64,000 nt of DNA from Oscillospiraceae bacterium (lineage in GTDB: Bacteria; Bacillota; Clostridia; Oscillospirales; Ruminococcaceae). The DNA is taken from NCBI GenBank assembly GCA_014799395.1, contig JAAVID010000015.1, positions 5,259 through 69,258 of the forward strand. Direction: 5' to 3'. Numbering within the stretch: the stretch's first letter is position 1; each line of letters opens with the position of its first letter. Of this stretch, positions 6,908 through 16,265 are shown one piece after another. A program made the translations under genes and the position numbers. Below the pieces are notes generated by a model. The model was not told the origin of the DNA. It ran no database searches and saw only the letters and a program-made list of their open reading frames with translations.

Positions 6908-7672
6908 ATGAACGGCGAATTATATCAGATGTGCAGCCTTACCGCCGCCGCGAAGCAGGCGCTTTTCCGAGGCGCGGACTTTGAATTCGAGCCGTTGGCG
7001 TATGAAAACAAGATCGAGTTTTTATTTTTGGAGAATATACGTCAGTGCGGCATACTGCGCCGTACCGCCAAAAATGCGGAGCAATGGTATAAATACTGCG
7101 TTAAAAAGGGACTTCGAGACATAAAGCTCGTTATGCCTACGGAGGTAAAGGATTATCGGGCGCTGGGGTTTGCCAATTCGTCGCAGAGCAGAATAATATG
7201 CTACTTCAAAAACAGTGAGATCACCACATTTGAACCTAAATGGGAATTTGACCAAAAGCGGAAGATGTGGAATATCCTGTACACAGAGCGCCTGTTGCTT
7301 ATCCCGTTTGTCAAACCCTACGGCGAGGATAACTCCGACGATTTCCGCGAGCTGCTTATTGAGATCGGGGATTTAGCCGAACGGATAGGCTGCGGCAATT
7401 TCGCGAAGATCTTTGAACGCGCGCTGAATATTCTCGACGGGGAGGAGGCACCTGCGTCCAAAGTGCCACTCCCGAATATACCCGAAAAGTACCTGCCGCT
7501 GTTCTTCGCCGCCGATACCGCGGACGTTTTCGGCGCTATGGGCTCGTGGAACGACTCGCCGCCGTATATGGCGCACGAAAAGGGCTTGGACGAGGAATAT
7601 TGGGAGCTTTCGGCGCGGCTTTTGAAAAACATACGGCTGGCGGTTTTTTACGCGATAAACGAATGGAGATAA
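6908..7672 (+). CDS. Hypothetical protein, probably cytoplasmic
   Basis: The 254-residue product has no signal peptide or membrane segment and no motif I can assign. It contains many aromatic residues (E-F-L-F-L-E-N-I, W-Y-K-Y-C, Y-W-E-L-S) and two Cys in the first half. ATG at 6908 has AAAGGAGAA just upstream, and the gene lies 12 bases after the membrane protein gene in the same frame of expression, so the two are probably co-transcribed and may act together. No terminator is evident after it; the next promoter is at 7722. Confidence 0.65.
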   Translation: MNGELYQMCSLTAAAKQALFRGADFEFEPLAYENKIEFLFLENIRQCGILRRTAKNAEQWYKYCVKKGLRDIKLVMPTEVKDYRALGFANSSQSRIICYFKNSEITTFEPKWEFDQKRKMWNILYTERLLLIPFVKPYGEDNSDDFRELLIEIGDLAERIGCGNFAKIFERALNILDGEEAPASKVPLPNIPEKYLPLFFAADTADVFGAMGSWNDSPPYMAHEKGLDEEYWELSARLLKNIRLAVFYAINEWR

Positions 7673-7721
7673 ACTCTCCGCTATGCGTTAACGGCTTTGG
7701 GATAATATTAAGGTAAAGTGG

Positions 7722-7750
7722 TTGACAATCGTGTAAAAAAGTGGTAAAAT
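7722..7750 (+). promoter_or_regulatory. Sigma-A promoter of ilvE
   Basis: TTGACA (7722-7727), 17-base spacer ending GTGG, TAAAAT (7745-7750), followed by a leader of about 55 bases. Confidence 0.85.
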
Positions 7751-7810
7751 AAAGGCGTATAAATAAATTTCGGGATCAATTTCCCCCACCCAAAAGGAAG
7801 GTAATTTTTC

Positions 7811-8875
7811 ATGGAGATCAAAATTCAAAAGACAACGGCACCCAAGGCAAAGCCGACCGACGAGACTAAGCTCGGCTTCGGTCACATCTTCACCGATCAT
7901 ATGTTCGTAATGAACTACGACGCGGGTCAGGGCTGGCACGACGCGCGCATAGTACCCTACGGCGAGATCTCTCTTTCGCCGGCGGCTATGTGTCTGCACT
8001 ACGGTCAGGAGATTTTCGAGGGCTTGAAGGCTTACCGAACCGCGGACGGCTCCGTACAGATGTTCCGCCCCGATGAGAACTTCAAGAGAATGAACGTTTC
8101 CGCCGAGAGAATGGTTATCCCGCCCATTGACGAGGAGTTCGTTATCGGCGCGCTCAAACAGCTTGTTGAAATGGAAAAGGATTGGGTTCCTCACACCGAC
8201 GGCGCGTCCTTGTATATCCGTCCGTTTATCTTCGCGACAGATCCGTATGTCGGAGTAAAACCCGCCGATCACTATCTGTTTATGATAATCCTTTCGCCGT
8301 CGGGCGCGTACTACTCGACAGGACTTAATCCCGTTAAAATTTACGTTGAGGAGAAATATGTCCGCGCGGTAAGAGGCGGTACTGGATTTGCCAAGACCGC
8401 GGCTAACTACGCTATCTCCCTTAAGGGTCAGGACGAAGCTCACAATCAGGACTACGAGCAGGTTCTCTGGCTGGACGGCGTGGAGCAGAAGTACATCGAG
8501 GAAGTTGGCTCTATGAACATCTTCTTCGTTATCGACGGCGAGGTCATCACACCTCAGCTCACGGGTTCGGTTCTCCCGGGAATCACCCGCAAATCCTCTA
8601 TCGAGCTTTGCAAGAAGTGGGGAATGAAAGTCACCGAGCGCAGGATCACCATTCAAGAAGTCGCGGAGGCTTACGACGCGGGCAAGCTCGACGAGGTATT
8701 CGGCACGGGTACTGCCGCTGTTATCTCGCCCGTCGGTCATCTCAAGTGGGGCGATAAGATAATGACTATCAACGACAACAAGATCGGCGCTATTTCTCAG
8801 AAGCTCTATGATACTATGACGGGTATCCAGTACGGTAAGCTCCCCGATGAGTTCGGCTGGATAGTGAAATTATAA
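7811..8875 (+). CDS. ilvE: Branched-chain amino acid aminotransferase
   Basis: A fold-type IV PLP enzyme of 354 residues that interconverts Leu, Ile and Val with their 2-oxo acids, using 2-oxoglutarate/glutamate. It resembles the longer group II BCATs: [14 protein letters not shown] near residues 63-76, R-P-F-I-F-A-T-D, the probable PLP lysine K195 in [11 protein letters not shown], the Y-I-E-E-V-G-S-M-N loop and the phosphate-binding [10 protein letters not shown] near 305. ATG at 7811 follows AAAAGGAAGG. Its stop overlaps the start of a small gene by one base (TAATG). Function is firm at family level. Confidence 0.93.
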   Translation: MEIKIQKTTAPKAKPTDETKLGFGHIFTDHMFVMNYDAGQGWHDARIVPYGEISLSPAAMCLHYGQEIFEGLKAYRTADGSVQMFRPDENFKRMNVSAERMVIPPIDEEFVIGALKQLVEMEKDWVPHTDGASLYIRPFIFATDPYVGVKPADHYLFMIILSPSGAYYSTGLNPVKIYVEEKYVRAVRGGTGFAKTAANYAISLKGQDEAHNQDYEQVLWLDGVEQKYIEEVGSMNIFFVIDGEVITPQLTGSVLPGITRKSSIELCKKWGMKVTERRITIQEVAEAYDAGKLDEVFGTGTAAVISPVGHLKWGDKIMTINDNKIGAISQKLYDTMTGIQYGKLPDEFGWIVKL

Positions 8876-9081
8876 TGGACAGCTTAATGGTACAGGTTCA
8901 GCAGATACTCGCCGAGATAACTCAGCGGTACGTTGTGACCGAATCCGCGATACCGCGCGAGGTTCTGGCGCTGAAGGACGAAGTTATGGATATATTCGCC
9001 AAGGCAAAGCAAACGACCGACAGCGCTTTGCTCGGGCAATATGAAAAGCGGCTTGCGGAGATACGCGAGAGAATTGCTTAG
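8875..9081 (+). CDS. Small helical protein of unknown function (68 aa)
   Basis: The ATG overlaps the ilvE stop codon in a TAATG junction, so translation is probably coupled. The product is a 68-residue amphipathic helical protein with a Gln/Glu-rich heptad look (V-Q-Q-I-L-A-E-I, L-L-G-Q-Y-E-K-R-L-A-E-I-R-E-R-I) and a central P-R-E-V-L-A-L-K-D-E. No known family is recognised. It ends with TAG, which matters for judging the in-frame TAG of pilC. glyS starts 30 bases later. Confidence 0.65.
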   Translation: MDSLMVQVQQILAEITQRYVVTESAIPREVLALKDEVMDIFAKAKQTTDSALLGQYEKRLAEIRERIA

Positions 9082-9110
9082 ACTGTTAAAATGAAAGGAA
9101 TAACTATATA

Positions 9111-10487
9111 ATGAAAAACACCGAAAAATCCCTGGAGACGATAAAGACCTTATGTATCCACAGAGGCTTTGTATATCCCGGAAGCGAGATATACGGCGGA
9201 CTGGCGAACACCTGGGACTACGGTCCTCTCGGCGTGGAGCTCAAAGAGAACATCAAAAAGGCTTGGCGCAAGAAGTTCATACAGGAGAACAAGTACAACG
9301 TCGGACTTGACAGCGCTATTCTTATGAACCCGCAGACCTGGGTGGCTTCGGGTCACGTCGGCGGCTTCTCCGACCCGCTTATGGACTGTAAGGACTGTAA
9401 GACCCGTCACCGCGCGGACAAGCTCATCGAGGACTTCGGCGAGACCACCGCGGACGGCTGGGCTAACGATAAAATGATGGACTATATCCGCGAAAAGGGC
9501 ATTAAGTGCCCCAACTGCGGAAGCACGAATTTTACCGATATACGCCAGTTCAATCTGATGTTCAAGACCGCGCAGGGTACAGTTGAGGACAACAAGAACG
9601 AGCTGTATCTCCGTCCCGAGACCGCGCAGGGTATTTTCGTAAACTTCGCGAACATTCAGCGTACTTCGCGCAAAAAAGTTCCGTTCGGCGTGGCGCAGGT
9701 CGGCAAGTCGTTCAGAAACGAGATAACTCCCGGACAGTTCATTTTCCGCGTGCGCGAGTTCGAGCAGATGGAGCTCGAGTTCTTCTGCAAGCCCGGAACG
9801 GACTTAGAGTGGTTCGACTACTGGCGCACCTACTGCAAAAACTTCCTGCTGTCGCTCGGTATCGCGGAGGAAAATCTTCGTCTGCGCGACCATGACCCCG
9901 AGGAGCTTGCGTTCTACTCCAAGGCTACGACCGACTTCGAGTTTATGTTCCCGTTCGGCTGGGGCGAGCTTTGGGGCGTTGCCGACAGAACCGACTACGA
10001 CCTCACTCAGCACATAAACACGAGCGGAAAGTCGCTTGAATACTTCGACCCCGAGACCAACGAGAAATACGTTCCTTACGTTATCGAGCCGTCGCTCGGC
10101 GTTGAGAGACTGTTCCTCGCTGTTGTCTGCGACGCTTACGACGAGGAGGCTCTCGAGGACGGCACGACCCGAACCATTATGCATCTCCACCCCGCACTCG
10201 CGCCGATAAAGGCGGCTGTTCTTCCTTTGTCCAAGAAGCTCTCCGAAAAGGCGACCGAGCTGTTTGAGGACTTGTCCAAGTACTTCGCGGTCGACTTTGA
10301 CGAGGCGGGAGCTATCGGCAAGCGCTACCGCCGTCAGGACGAGATAGGCACGCCGTTCTGCATTACCTACGACTTCGACACCGAGAACGACAACTGCGTG
10401 ACCGTCCGCGAGCGCGACACAATGTCGCAGGTACGCATTCCCCTCGCCGACGTTAAGGCGTACATTGAGGAAAGAATAACATTTTAA
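9111..10487 (+). CDS. glyS: Glycyl-tRNA synthetase, alpha2 dimeric type
   Basis: Class II aminoacyl-tRNA synthetase charging tRNA-Gly, 458 residues in one chain, so it is the dimeric type rather than the GlyQ/GlyS tetramer. Visible are motif 1 ([10 protein letters not shown]), two Cys pairs of a zinc-like insertion (C-K-D-C near 92-95 and C-P-N-C near 126-129), the glycine-pocket and motif 2 segment (Y-L-R-P-E-T-A-Q-G, then F-R-N-E-I-T-P), motif 3 (E-P-S-L-G-V-E-R) and a C-terminal anticodon-binding domain. No T-box leader is seen; it follows the ilvE-linked small gene and ends at a terminator. Confidence 0.95.
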   Translation: MKNTEKSLETIKTLCIHRGFVYPGSEIYGGLANTWDYGPLGVELKENIKKAWRKKFIQENKYNVGLDSAILMNPQTWVASGHVGGFSDPLMDCKDCKTRHRADKLIEDFGETTADGWANDKMMDYIREKGIKCPNCGSTNFTDIRQFNLMFKTAQGTVEDNKNELYLRPETAQGIFVNFANIQRTSRKKVPFGVAQVGKSFRNEITPGQFIFRVREFEQMELEFFCKPGTDLEWFDYWRTYCKNFLLSLGIAEENLRLRDHDPEELAFYSKATTDFEFMFPFGWGELWGVADRTDYDLTQHINTSGKSLEYFDPETNEKYVPYVIEPSLGVERLFLAVVCDAYDEEALEDGTTRTIMHLHPALAPIKAAVLPLSKKLSEKATELFEDLSKYFAVDFDEAGAIGKRYRRQDEIGTPFCITYDFDTENDNCVTVRERDTMSQVRIPLADVKAYIEERITF

Positions 10488-10505
10488 CCTATAATAAGTT
10501 ATTAA

Positions 10506-10538
10506 CCCCATTTTCTCCGTGAAAATGGGGTTTTCTTT
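10506..10538. terminator. Terminator between convergent glyS and radical SAM gene
   Basis: CCCCATTTTC (10506-10515), loop TCCGT, GAAAATGGGG (10521-10530), then TTTTCTTT. A/T-rich flanks on both sides make it usable from either strand. The stem sequence recurs after nth (57519-57543). Confidence 0.88.
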
Positions 10539-11421
10539 ATAATCCCGAAAAATCGAATATCGGCGTATACTCCTCTTTGGCGGAGGACTTTTCCTGCATA
10601 TACCCCGCAAGCCCCGCCGCGTACACGGCTTCAAGCGCCTTACGGTACTCAAAAGTAGTAATTCTTCGGTTGAATTTCTCGAACCGCGTATCAACTTTTA
10701 CCCTGCCGAACGGAGTGTACTGGCTCATAAGGCTGAACAGTATCTCCCCGCCGAACCGATTTCCGACGCGTTTTATTATCTCTATCGAGTCCTTGTATTG
10801 CCATGGCAATACGAGATGACGGACGATAGTTCCGCGTAATATAATACCCTCGGCGAACCGCGGCTTGCCCGTCTGCCTTACCATTTCGGCGACGGCGTTC
10901 ATTGCCGTATCGAAATAACCCGGCGCGTCCGAGAGCGTTTTCGCGAGTTCGTTATCAAAATACTTGACGTCGGGGAGGTAAATATCCACCAGCCCGTCCA
11001 ACATTCGGAGGGTCTCCACGCGCTCATACCCGCCCGAATTGTACACTATCGGGAGGGTAAGCCCGCGGCTCTTCGCCGTCTCGACCGCGCGGATTATCTG
11101 CGGAACAAAATGCGTAGGGTTGACGAGGTTTATATTCTCCGCGCCCTGCCCCTGAAGCTCGAGAAAAATTTCCGCAAGCCGCTCCTCCGTGACGGGTCTG
11201 CCCTTATGCTCCGCGCTGATGTCGTAGTTCTGGCAGTACGCGCATTTCAGCACGCACCCCGAGAAAAACACCGCGCCGCTCCCGCGTTCGCCCGAAATGC
11301 ACGGCTCCTCCCAGTGGTGGAGCATAACCTTTGCGGCGGTTATCTCCTCTCCCATTCCGCAGCAGCCGCGCGAGACCGCCCTGTCAACTCCGCACATTCG
11401 CGGACATAGTGTACACTTCAT
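10537..11421 (-). CDS. Radical SAM protein, PflA/PflX-like (COG1313)
   Basis: The 294-residue protein begins with a four-Cys cluster region (C3, C6, C10, C20/C21) and then has the radical SAM motif C-V-L-K-C-A-Y-C near residues 56-63, which binds the 4Fe-4S cluster that cleaves SAM. The following Q-N-Y-D-I-S, N-L-V-N-P-T-H-F-V-P and Y-N-S-G-G-Y-E segments are typical of the PFL-activase-like family called PflX. The target glycyl-radical protein or other substrate is unknown and no glycyl-radical enzyme lies in the window. ATG at 11421 follows TTGGAGGAC. A terminator separates it from the flagellar operon upstream. Confidence 0.85.
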   Translation of the reverse strand: MKCTLCPRMCGVDRAVSRGCCGMGEEITAAKVMLHHWEEPCISGERGSGAVFFSGCVLKCAYCQNYDISAEHKGRPVTEERLAEIFLELQGQGAENINLVNPTHFVPQIIRAVETAKSRGLTLPIVYNSGGYERVETLRMLDGLVDIYLPDVKYFDNELAKTLSDAPGYFDTAMNAVAEMVRQTGKPRFAEGIILRGTIVRHLVLPWQYKDSIEIIKRVGNRFGGEILFSLMSQYTPFGRVKVDTRFEKFNRRITTFEYRKALEAVYAAGLAGYMQEKSSAKEEYTPIFDFSGL

Positions 11422-11436
11422 ACGTCCTCCAACAAA

Positions 11437-11474
11437 ATAAAAAACCGCCTCACGTCCCTGCTCGGCGGTTTTCT
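11437..11474 (-). terminator. Terminator at the end of the flagellar operon
   Basis: On the minus strand AACCGCC (11470-11464) pairs with GGCGGTT (11449-11443), with flanking A and T runs extending the stem and a T-rich tail. It lies between the FliT-like gene and the radical SAM gene. Confidence 0.75.
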
Positions 11475-11475
11475 T

Positions 11476-11961
11476 TTACAAGTTTTTGTTCAGCGATTGA
11501 CCCGTTGCCCGTCCAACGACCGCGCTGTTATAGTAGCCGATCTTCTGCTTGGTCTGCTTGAGCTGTTCAAGCTCGCGGCGCGAATCGACGTGACGATCCT
11601 TGAATTGTCCGTTTATGACCTTGTCCTTGTCGACTATCCTCTGCTTTGTTACGGCGACGTTGCGCTGGAGCAATTGAAGCTTCTTATGCGTTTCATCAAG
11701 CGTTATGCTGACATAACTGCCGTTGATAAGCGCTTTGAGCAGCGTCTGCTCATCGGGAGATTCGCATTCCACTACCGCGTCAAGATCCTCTTTCAGATCA
11801 TCGAGGGTCTCTATCAACTCATTTCTGGCGATAAGCCCCTGCTGAAGGATCTCAAGCTCGGCATTTATCATACTGTCCGTATGTTTTTCGTATTCCTGGA
11901 GCGTACTGAGTATCTGTGTCATTATCTCATTCACTCTCTCGCAGCCAAAAAGCTCCGCCAT
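11476..11961 (-). CDS. FliT/FlgN-like flagellar export chaperone (probable)
   Basis: The 161-residue product is almost entirely helical, acidic in its first half, with an N-R-N-E-L-I-E-T-L-type coiled coil and a basic C-terminal third (R-R-E-L-E-Q-L-K-Q-T-K-Q-K-I-G-Y-Y). Its position directly after fliD and fliS is that of fliT, the chaperone of the FliD cap protein, and an ending of K-x-G-Y-Y is also seen in FlgN-like proteins. Sequence alone does not prove the assignment. The ATG at 11961 has GAGGGG upstream; the in-frame ATG at 11985 has none. It is the last gene of the operon. Confidence 0.65.
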   Translation of the reverse strand: MAELFGCERVNEIMTQILSTLQEYEKHTDSMINAELEILQQGLIARNELIETLDDLKEDLDAVVECESPDEQTLLKALINGSYVSITLDETHKKLQLLQRNVAVTKQRIVDKDKVINGQFKDRHVDSRRELEQLKQTKQKIGYYNSAVVGRATGQSLNKNL

Positions 11962-11996
11962 ACTTTTCCCCTCTTTCTGCGGCATTCTATTCTATC

Positions 11997-12410
11997 TTAT
12001 ATTATGCCCTTTTTCTTATTTTGTTTCTCCTGCGCCTCGATCTCTTCTCTTGTCATCTGGCTTATCTGTGTAAACGCGTCGCGAAGTTCGCCTATCATCG
12101 GGATTATCTTCTTGATCTCCGTGCAGTCCTTGCTTACATTTGCCTTAACTATCTCCTTGTAAAAGAAGATGTACAGACTTTCCAGATTTTGAGAGATCGG
12201 CACGGACATATCAAGTGCCTCTCTGAGCGCGTCAATGCAGTCCTCCGCCTTGATGAACGCCGCGTTCGATTTCGCGTAGTTCTTCTTCTCGACAAAATCC
12301 ATACCGATAGCGAGCTGTCTTTCGATCTCGCTGTACAGCTTGATAACGACCTCAACGGGCGTCATTGTCGTGACCGACTGCTTTTTGTATTCGGAATAAG
12401 GATTTACCAT
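11997..12410 (-). CDS. fliS: Flagellar export chaperone FliS
   Basis: FliS binds the C-terminus of flagellin and keeps it export-competent in the cytoplasm. The 137-residue protein has the family start N-P-Y-S-E-Y-K-K-Q-S-V, then T-P-V-E-V-V-I-K-L-Y-S-E, helices around A-x-D-C-I-D-A-L-R-E-A-L and L-E-S-L-Y-I-F-F-Y-K-E, the usual length. A charged Lys/Glu tail is added. It lies between fliD and the FliT-like gene. Flagellin itself (hag/fliC) is not in the window. Confidence 0.93.
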   Translation of the reverse strand: MVNPYSEYKKQSVTTMTPVEVVIKLYSEIERQLAIGMDFVEKKNYAKSNAAFIKAEDCIDALREALDMSVPISQNLESLYIFFYKEIVKANVSKDCTEIKKIIPMIGELRDAFTQISQMTREEIEAQEKQNKKKGII

Positions 12411-12438
12411 AGCTATCCCTTCTCCTTACTTAATAGCA

Positions 12439-12468
12439 GAGCCGCGCAGACTTACGCAAACGCGGCTC
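12439..12468 (-). repeat. Hairpin between fliD and fliS
   Basis: GAGCCGCG (12439-12446) and CGCGGCTC (12461-12468) form a perfect 8-bp stem in the 71-base gap. There is no T-run on the minus strand; a processing or attenuation role is possible. Confidence 0.45.
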
Positions 12469-12481
12469 GCCGTGGATTTTA

Positions 12482-14875
12482 TTACTGAGTCATACCATAG
12501 TTGCCGAGGAAGCCCGCCATATAGCTGGACTGGCTGTTCATATCGGACATCATCTTCTCGAGGTTGGTGAATACGCTCCACCAGTAGTCCTCCTTGGCGT
12601 CATAGCGATCCTGCAAAGTGCTGATGCGCTTGTTGATCTGCTCCATCTGACGGTAGATCTCGTTGTTCTTGGAGGTCGAACCGCTCTCGAGACCCGCCTT
12701 GCGGATAAGCGAGCCCTTAACGGTGCTGCTGTTTATTCTCGTAGTGCTGATAGCGTTGTCGATGTTATTGCTTATCTGCTTCATAATGCCCGTTTCGGGG
12801 TCGGTAAACAGCTTTGTGATAGCCTCGGGATTTGTCTCGAACGCCTTATCGAGAGCCTCCTCGTCTATCGTGAGCTTACCGCGGCGCGCGCCCTCGCTGT
12901 CGTTCATGGACTTTACAACGCTTATGCCCATATTGTACAGACCGAATTTCGAACCGTCGTCCATCGTAACGCTGTTGTACATCGCGATTCTTATCTGAGA
13001 CATAATGCTCGATACGGTAGAGTCGTTGTAGAGAACGCCCGTCTTTGCGGCTTTCTCCCACTTCTCGATCTCGTCCTCGGACATCTCTTCCTTCTCCGCG
13101 TCGGTAAGCGGCTCGTAGAGGTTGTTCTTGGAGTCGCGCTTGGGAGCGGTGCCGATGTAACCGTAAACGTCGTCTATCAGCTGATTGTAGTCATTTACAA
13201 AGTCCTTAATGGACTGCTTGATGTCGTCATAATCCTTGGTAATGCTCACCGTAATGTCGGTGTTAAGCTCGACATCGGTAAAGTCGAACGTAATGCCGTC
13301 CATGGTGTAGGAGCTGCCGTTGTGGTAGATCTCAACGCCGTCTATCGTGAACTTTGCGTTCTCGCCCAGCTCGTAAATAGCGCCCGCGCCCGTTGTAAGA
13401 CCGAGGGCCTTTGCGAACTCATCGTCCTCGTCGATGTCAACGTCGCCGCCGTTACCCATATCGTTGGCTTCGATAACAAACTTATTCTCCAGCTTGGAGT
13501 AGGTCATGGTAACACCCGCGCCGCTATTATTAACAGCGGAAACGAGATCGGAGATGGTAGCGTTCTTGTCGACCGAAATCTCCTTGCCGTTTATCGTCAT
13601 CGAGTACTTTCCGTCCTCGTTCGGCTCAAGACCGAGATTGTACAGCTCCGTCTTGTCGTTGAACTTGTTGGAAACGCTGCCCTTTTCAAGACCGAACGTA
13701 CCGCCCTTCGTTGCGGTAAGCGAAAATCTTACTGCCTCGCCCGAGCTGTCCTTAGCGGTAACATAGGACTTGCCGATATCAAAGGTGATGCCCTCGCCTC
13801 TGAACTCTCTGTTCAGCGCCGACTGGATAGCCTCGGTGTTCTTATCCTTAGCCGCCTGAGTGCTTGTATAGGTGTAATTTTCAAGCTCCTCGTCGGTGGG
13901 CACTTTATTGTTTTCCTTTATGTACGCTGTTCTCTTGAGGTCGTTGTATTCCGCGAGTATCTTCTCGTTTCCTGCCTCGTTGCGGCTGTCGTAGTATGTA
14001 TCGGAAACGGCGTAGAACTTTACCTCTCTTACGTCTCCGCCAACGTCAACTGTAATGGAGTTAAGACCCGTAATAGCAGACGACGGCGAGATAGCGACCT
14101 GTGTCGCGGGTCTCGCAAGACCGAAGTTGCCCGTCTTTTCGGTAATGGTTACAGCGGAGTTTCCCTTTACAGTAAATCCGATAGAACCGTCGCCGTTATC
14201 CTTAGCCTGAATGAAATAATCCCCGCTGCCCTTGTCGGTCTCGCCGAAGGAATCCTGAAGCTGCTTATTCAGATCGTCGATAATATCGGTTTTCGCCTGA
14301 GCCAGCGCCTCGTCGGAAATGCTTCCGTTGGGATTAGGAGTAATATCAGCCTTGAACTCCAGCGTCTTGGTAACGTCGCCGACCTTTACGTTAAGCTCGA
14401 AATTATAGGTTCTGGTTCCGTCGTCATTTGTGGTGTACTCGGAAGTGTTCAGCGCCTTTTCGAGGTCGATATTGAAGTTCTGCGTACCGAGAACGGAACC
14501 CGTGCGCGTAGTAGCGGTAGCCGTGCGGGCAACGTTCAGCTTATGAGTTCCCTCAACCGCGTTCGAGGTCGTAGTTACCTTAAGACCCGTATCCTTGGAG
14601 GAATCGGTCTTGTTGGTAATATTGGTCTTGAACTTCGAGAAGGCAGTCGGACTCATTAAGTAGTTGTCCTTCTTGAGGATATCAAAGTACTTGTTCTTGA
14701 AGTCGCTCAGCTTCGTGATTATGTCACGATAAGCCTCCTGCTGCCAGGTCAGCTTTGTGAGCTTCTTGTTCTGATTGTCGATCTTTGTCTGATAAGTTGA
14801 CATCATCTTTTCGATCATCGCTTCGGTATCATAACCCGAATTGATGCCGCTAAGACGCATTATATCACTTGACAT
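12482..14875 (-). CDS. fliD: Flagellar filament cap protein FliD (enlarged)
   Basis: FliD (HAP2) caps the filament and helps flagellin fold at the tip. The N-terminal G-I-N-S-G-Y-D-T-E-A-M-I-E-K-M-M and the following W-Q-Q-E-A-Y-R-D-I are classic, as is the C-terminal coiled region ending in M-S-D-M-N-S-Q-S-S-Y. At 797 residues it is much longer than the 470-500 residues common in Bacillus. The middle contains flagellin-IN-like modules (repeated I-x-A-x-D segments with E-D-x-D loops), predicted to be surface-exposed. ATG at 14875 has AGGAGG inside the end of csrA; the genes are 1 base apart, so coupled translation is likely. Confidence 0.93.
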   Translation of the reverse strand: MSSDIMRLSGINSGYDTEAMIEKMMSTYQTKIDNQNKKLTKLTWQQEAYRDIITKLSDFKNKYFDILKKDNYLMSPTAFSKFKTNITNKTDSSKDTGLKVTTTSNAVEGTHKLNVARTATATTRTGSVLGTQNFNIDLEKALNTSEYTTNDDGTRTYNFELNVKVGDVTKTLEFKADITPNPNGSISDEALAQAKTDIIDDLNKQLQDSFGETDKGSGDYFIQAKDNGDGSIGFTVKGNSAVTITEKTGNFGLARPATQVAISPSSAITGLNSITVDVGGDVREVKFYAVSDTYYDSRNEAGNEKILAEYNDLKRTAYIKENNKVPTDEELENYTYTSTQAAKDKNTEAIQSALNREFRGEGITFDIGKSYVTAKDSSGEAVRFSLTATKGGTFGLEKGSVSNKFNDKTELYNLGLEPNEDGKYSMTINGKEISVDKNATISDLVSAVNNSGAGVTMTYSKLENKFVIEANDMGNGGDVDIDEDDEFAKALGLTTGAGAIYELGENAKFTIDGVEIYHNGSSYTMDGITFDFTDVELNTDITVSITKDYDDIKQSIKDFVNDYNQLIDDVYGYIGTAPKRDSKNNLYEPLTDAEKEEMSEDEIEKWEKAAKTGVLYNDSTVSSIMSQIRIAMYNSVTMDDGSKFGLYNMGISVVKSMNDSEGARRGKLTIDEEALDKAFETNPEAITKLFTDPETGIMKQISNNIDNAISTTRINSSTVKGSLIRKAGLESGSTSKNNEIYRQMEQINKRISTLQDRYDAKEDYWWSVFTNLEKMMSDMNSQSSYMAGFLGNYGMTQ

Positions 14876-14876
14876 A

Positions 14877-15110
14877 TTACTTTTCCTCCTGTTTGTGTGA
14901 ATTAAGAAGCTGCTCTATCGCCGCGCCCGACGCGTGAGCGGACTGCTCGTTTGTCTGACGGAGCGTTTTAAGCTCGCTTCGGAAAATCTTGACCTCTTTT
15001 GGAGCGTTAATCCCGATCTTCACCTTGTCCTTTGTTATTTCAAGCACCGTGATCTCTACATTATCGGAGATCGTTATGCTCTCGTTTGCCTTTCGCGTTA
15101 CTACCAGCAT
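14877..15110 (-). CDS. csrA: Carbon storage regulator CsrA
   Basis: CsrA is an RNA-binding dimer that represses translation at A-N-GGA sites; in Firmicutes it controls flagellin synthesis and is antagonised by FliW. The 77-residue protein begins M-L-V-V-T-R-K and has [13 protein letters not shown], both hallmarks, followed by a long Gln/Ser/His tail. ATG at 15110 lies 7-8 bases after AAGGAGG; the in-frame TTG at 15116 is too close to that site. The fliW stop overlaps this ribosome binding site, so the two are translationally linked. Confidence 0.95.
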   Translation of the reverse strand: MLVVTRKANESITISDNVEITVLEITKDKVKIGINAPKEVKIFRSELKTLRQTNEQSAHASGAAIEQLLNSHKQEEK

Positions 15111-15112
15111 AC

Positions 15113-15541
15113 TCAATCCTCCTTAGAATACACGGGATACTTGAAGTCATAGTCCTCCAACATTACCTGCGCGGCGATATTGTCCTTTAAGTTAAGAACT
15201 ATCGGGCAGCGCAGATTTATAGTCGTCTGCTTGTAATCATCGGGAACTATCGCGACTGCGAGGCAGGTGTACGGAGTGCTCTCATCGAGCTTCAGCGTCT
15301 CCTGCTCGTCGTCGGATATTTCAAAACGGTAATCGGGGTATATCTTCGTGGGATTGTACACGACAAAGCACGGCTCCACGCTGTCCACCGCCTGTAACCA
15401 CATCGGGAAAGTGTTCTCCCCGAGAGGATATATCAGCGTATAGCGCTTCACGTTCTCAAACCCGATAATTCCATCGGGAATGTTGATTATCGTGCTCTCG
15501 TTAATTTCGATCTCTCCGAAATCTCTGGTTTTAATCTTCAT
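15113..15541 (-). CDS. fliW: Flagellar assembly factor FliW
   Basis: FliW binds CsrA when free of flagellin and so relieves CsrA repression, making a homeostatic switch for filament assembly. The roughly 142-residue protein has the family pattern: [31 protein letters not shown], and L-R-C-P-I-V-L-N. I use ATG 15541; a TTG at 15550 overlapping the previous stop is an alternative. The fliW-csrA order is conserved in Bacillus and Clostridia. Confidence 0.93.
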   Translation of the reverse strand: MKIKTRDFGEIEINESTIINIPDGIIGFENVKRYTLIYPLGENTFPMWLQAVDSVEPCFVVYNPTKIYPDYRFEISDDEQETLKLDESTPYTCLAVAIVPDDYKQTTINLRCPIVLNLKDNIAAQVMLEDYDFKYPVYSKED

Positions 15542-15546
15542 TTTTA

Positions 15547-16173
15547 TCAACCCTTAATATCCAAGAATGGCGGCGGCTCGTAATTGGGGTTCGCGCTCGG
15601 CGGAACGTATATCGGATCGCCTATATACTCGATCTCAACGCGCGGTCTGTCGTGAACGATAAACTCCACGCTTCCCGGAATGAATTCCAACGGCGAGTTG
15701 GGGTGAATATTCCAGTCAATATCCTGCTCTCCCATCTGATACTCGATGTTCAGCTTGCCCGCCTCAAACGTTACGTCCGCGCCCTCTTTCGGCAAAAAAT
15801 CCATTATCGTCTGAACGGTAGCGCCCGCTCTCGCGTTGTTGAGCGCGATCTCCGCGGGAGAAGCTCCCCTCGCGAGCTGATCGCCCTCGGAAGCCACCTT
15901 CGCGGTACCCTGAAACGCGATAGACCAGCCTTCCTGCGCCTTCTGCTTAAGCATATCCCCCTCGGTCATATGACCGTAGCCCATACTTTTCCTAGCCTGA
16001 TAGGTATCTATATTCAGCTTCAACGGCTCCGCTTCCATTACAAAGCCTCCGTCGCGGCTCTTTATGTTTACCTGCGGCTGGACATACTCATCGGAATGCT
16101 CAAACCTCGCGTTCGTCACCTTGATCTCTATCTGAATAGGGATCGTGGTGATCTGAAGTAAATTCGGAATCAA
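15547..16173 (-). CDS. DUF6470 (YviE-like) flagellar-locus protein
   Basis: The 208-residue protein has the arrangement of Bacillus YviE, which is also encoded between flgL and fliW. Recognisable parts are an N-terminal I-Q-I-E-I-K-V-T-N-A-R-F-E strand, a D-T-Y-Q-A-R-K-S-M-G-Y segment near residues 56-66 and a Pro-rich end (Y-E-P-P-P-F-L-D-I-K-G). Its function is unknown. The start is a TTG at 16173, chosen because AGGAGG lies 8 bases upstream and no ATG is available nearby. Its stop overlaps the fliW leader. Confidence 0.82.
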   Translation of the reverse strand: MIPNLLQITTIPIQIEIKVTNARFEHSDEYVQPQVNIKSRDGGFVMEAEPLKLNIDTYQARKSMGYGHMTEGDMLKQKAQEGWSIAFQGTAKVASEGDQLARGASPAEIALNNARAGATVQTIMDFLPKEGADVTFEAGKLNIEYQMGEQDIDWNIHPNSPLEFIPGSVEFIVHDRPRVEIEYIGDPIYVPPSANPNYEPPPFLDIKG

Positions 16174-16265
16174 TTAAAACACCTCCTGTGTAATAATATT
16201 TTTTCGAGGTGCGCCGCGCAAGTTAAGTAAGCTTCATGCAGCCGCGCGGACGCCCCAAATTTAAT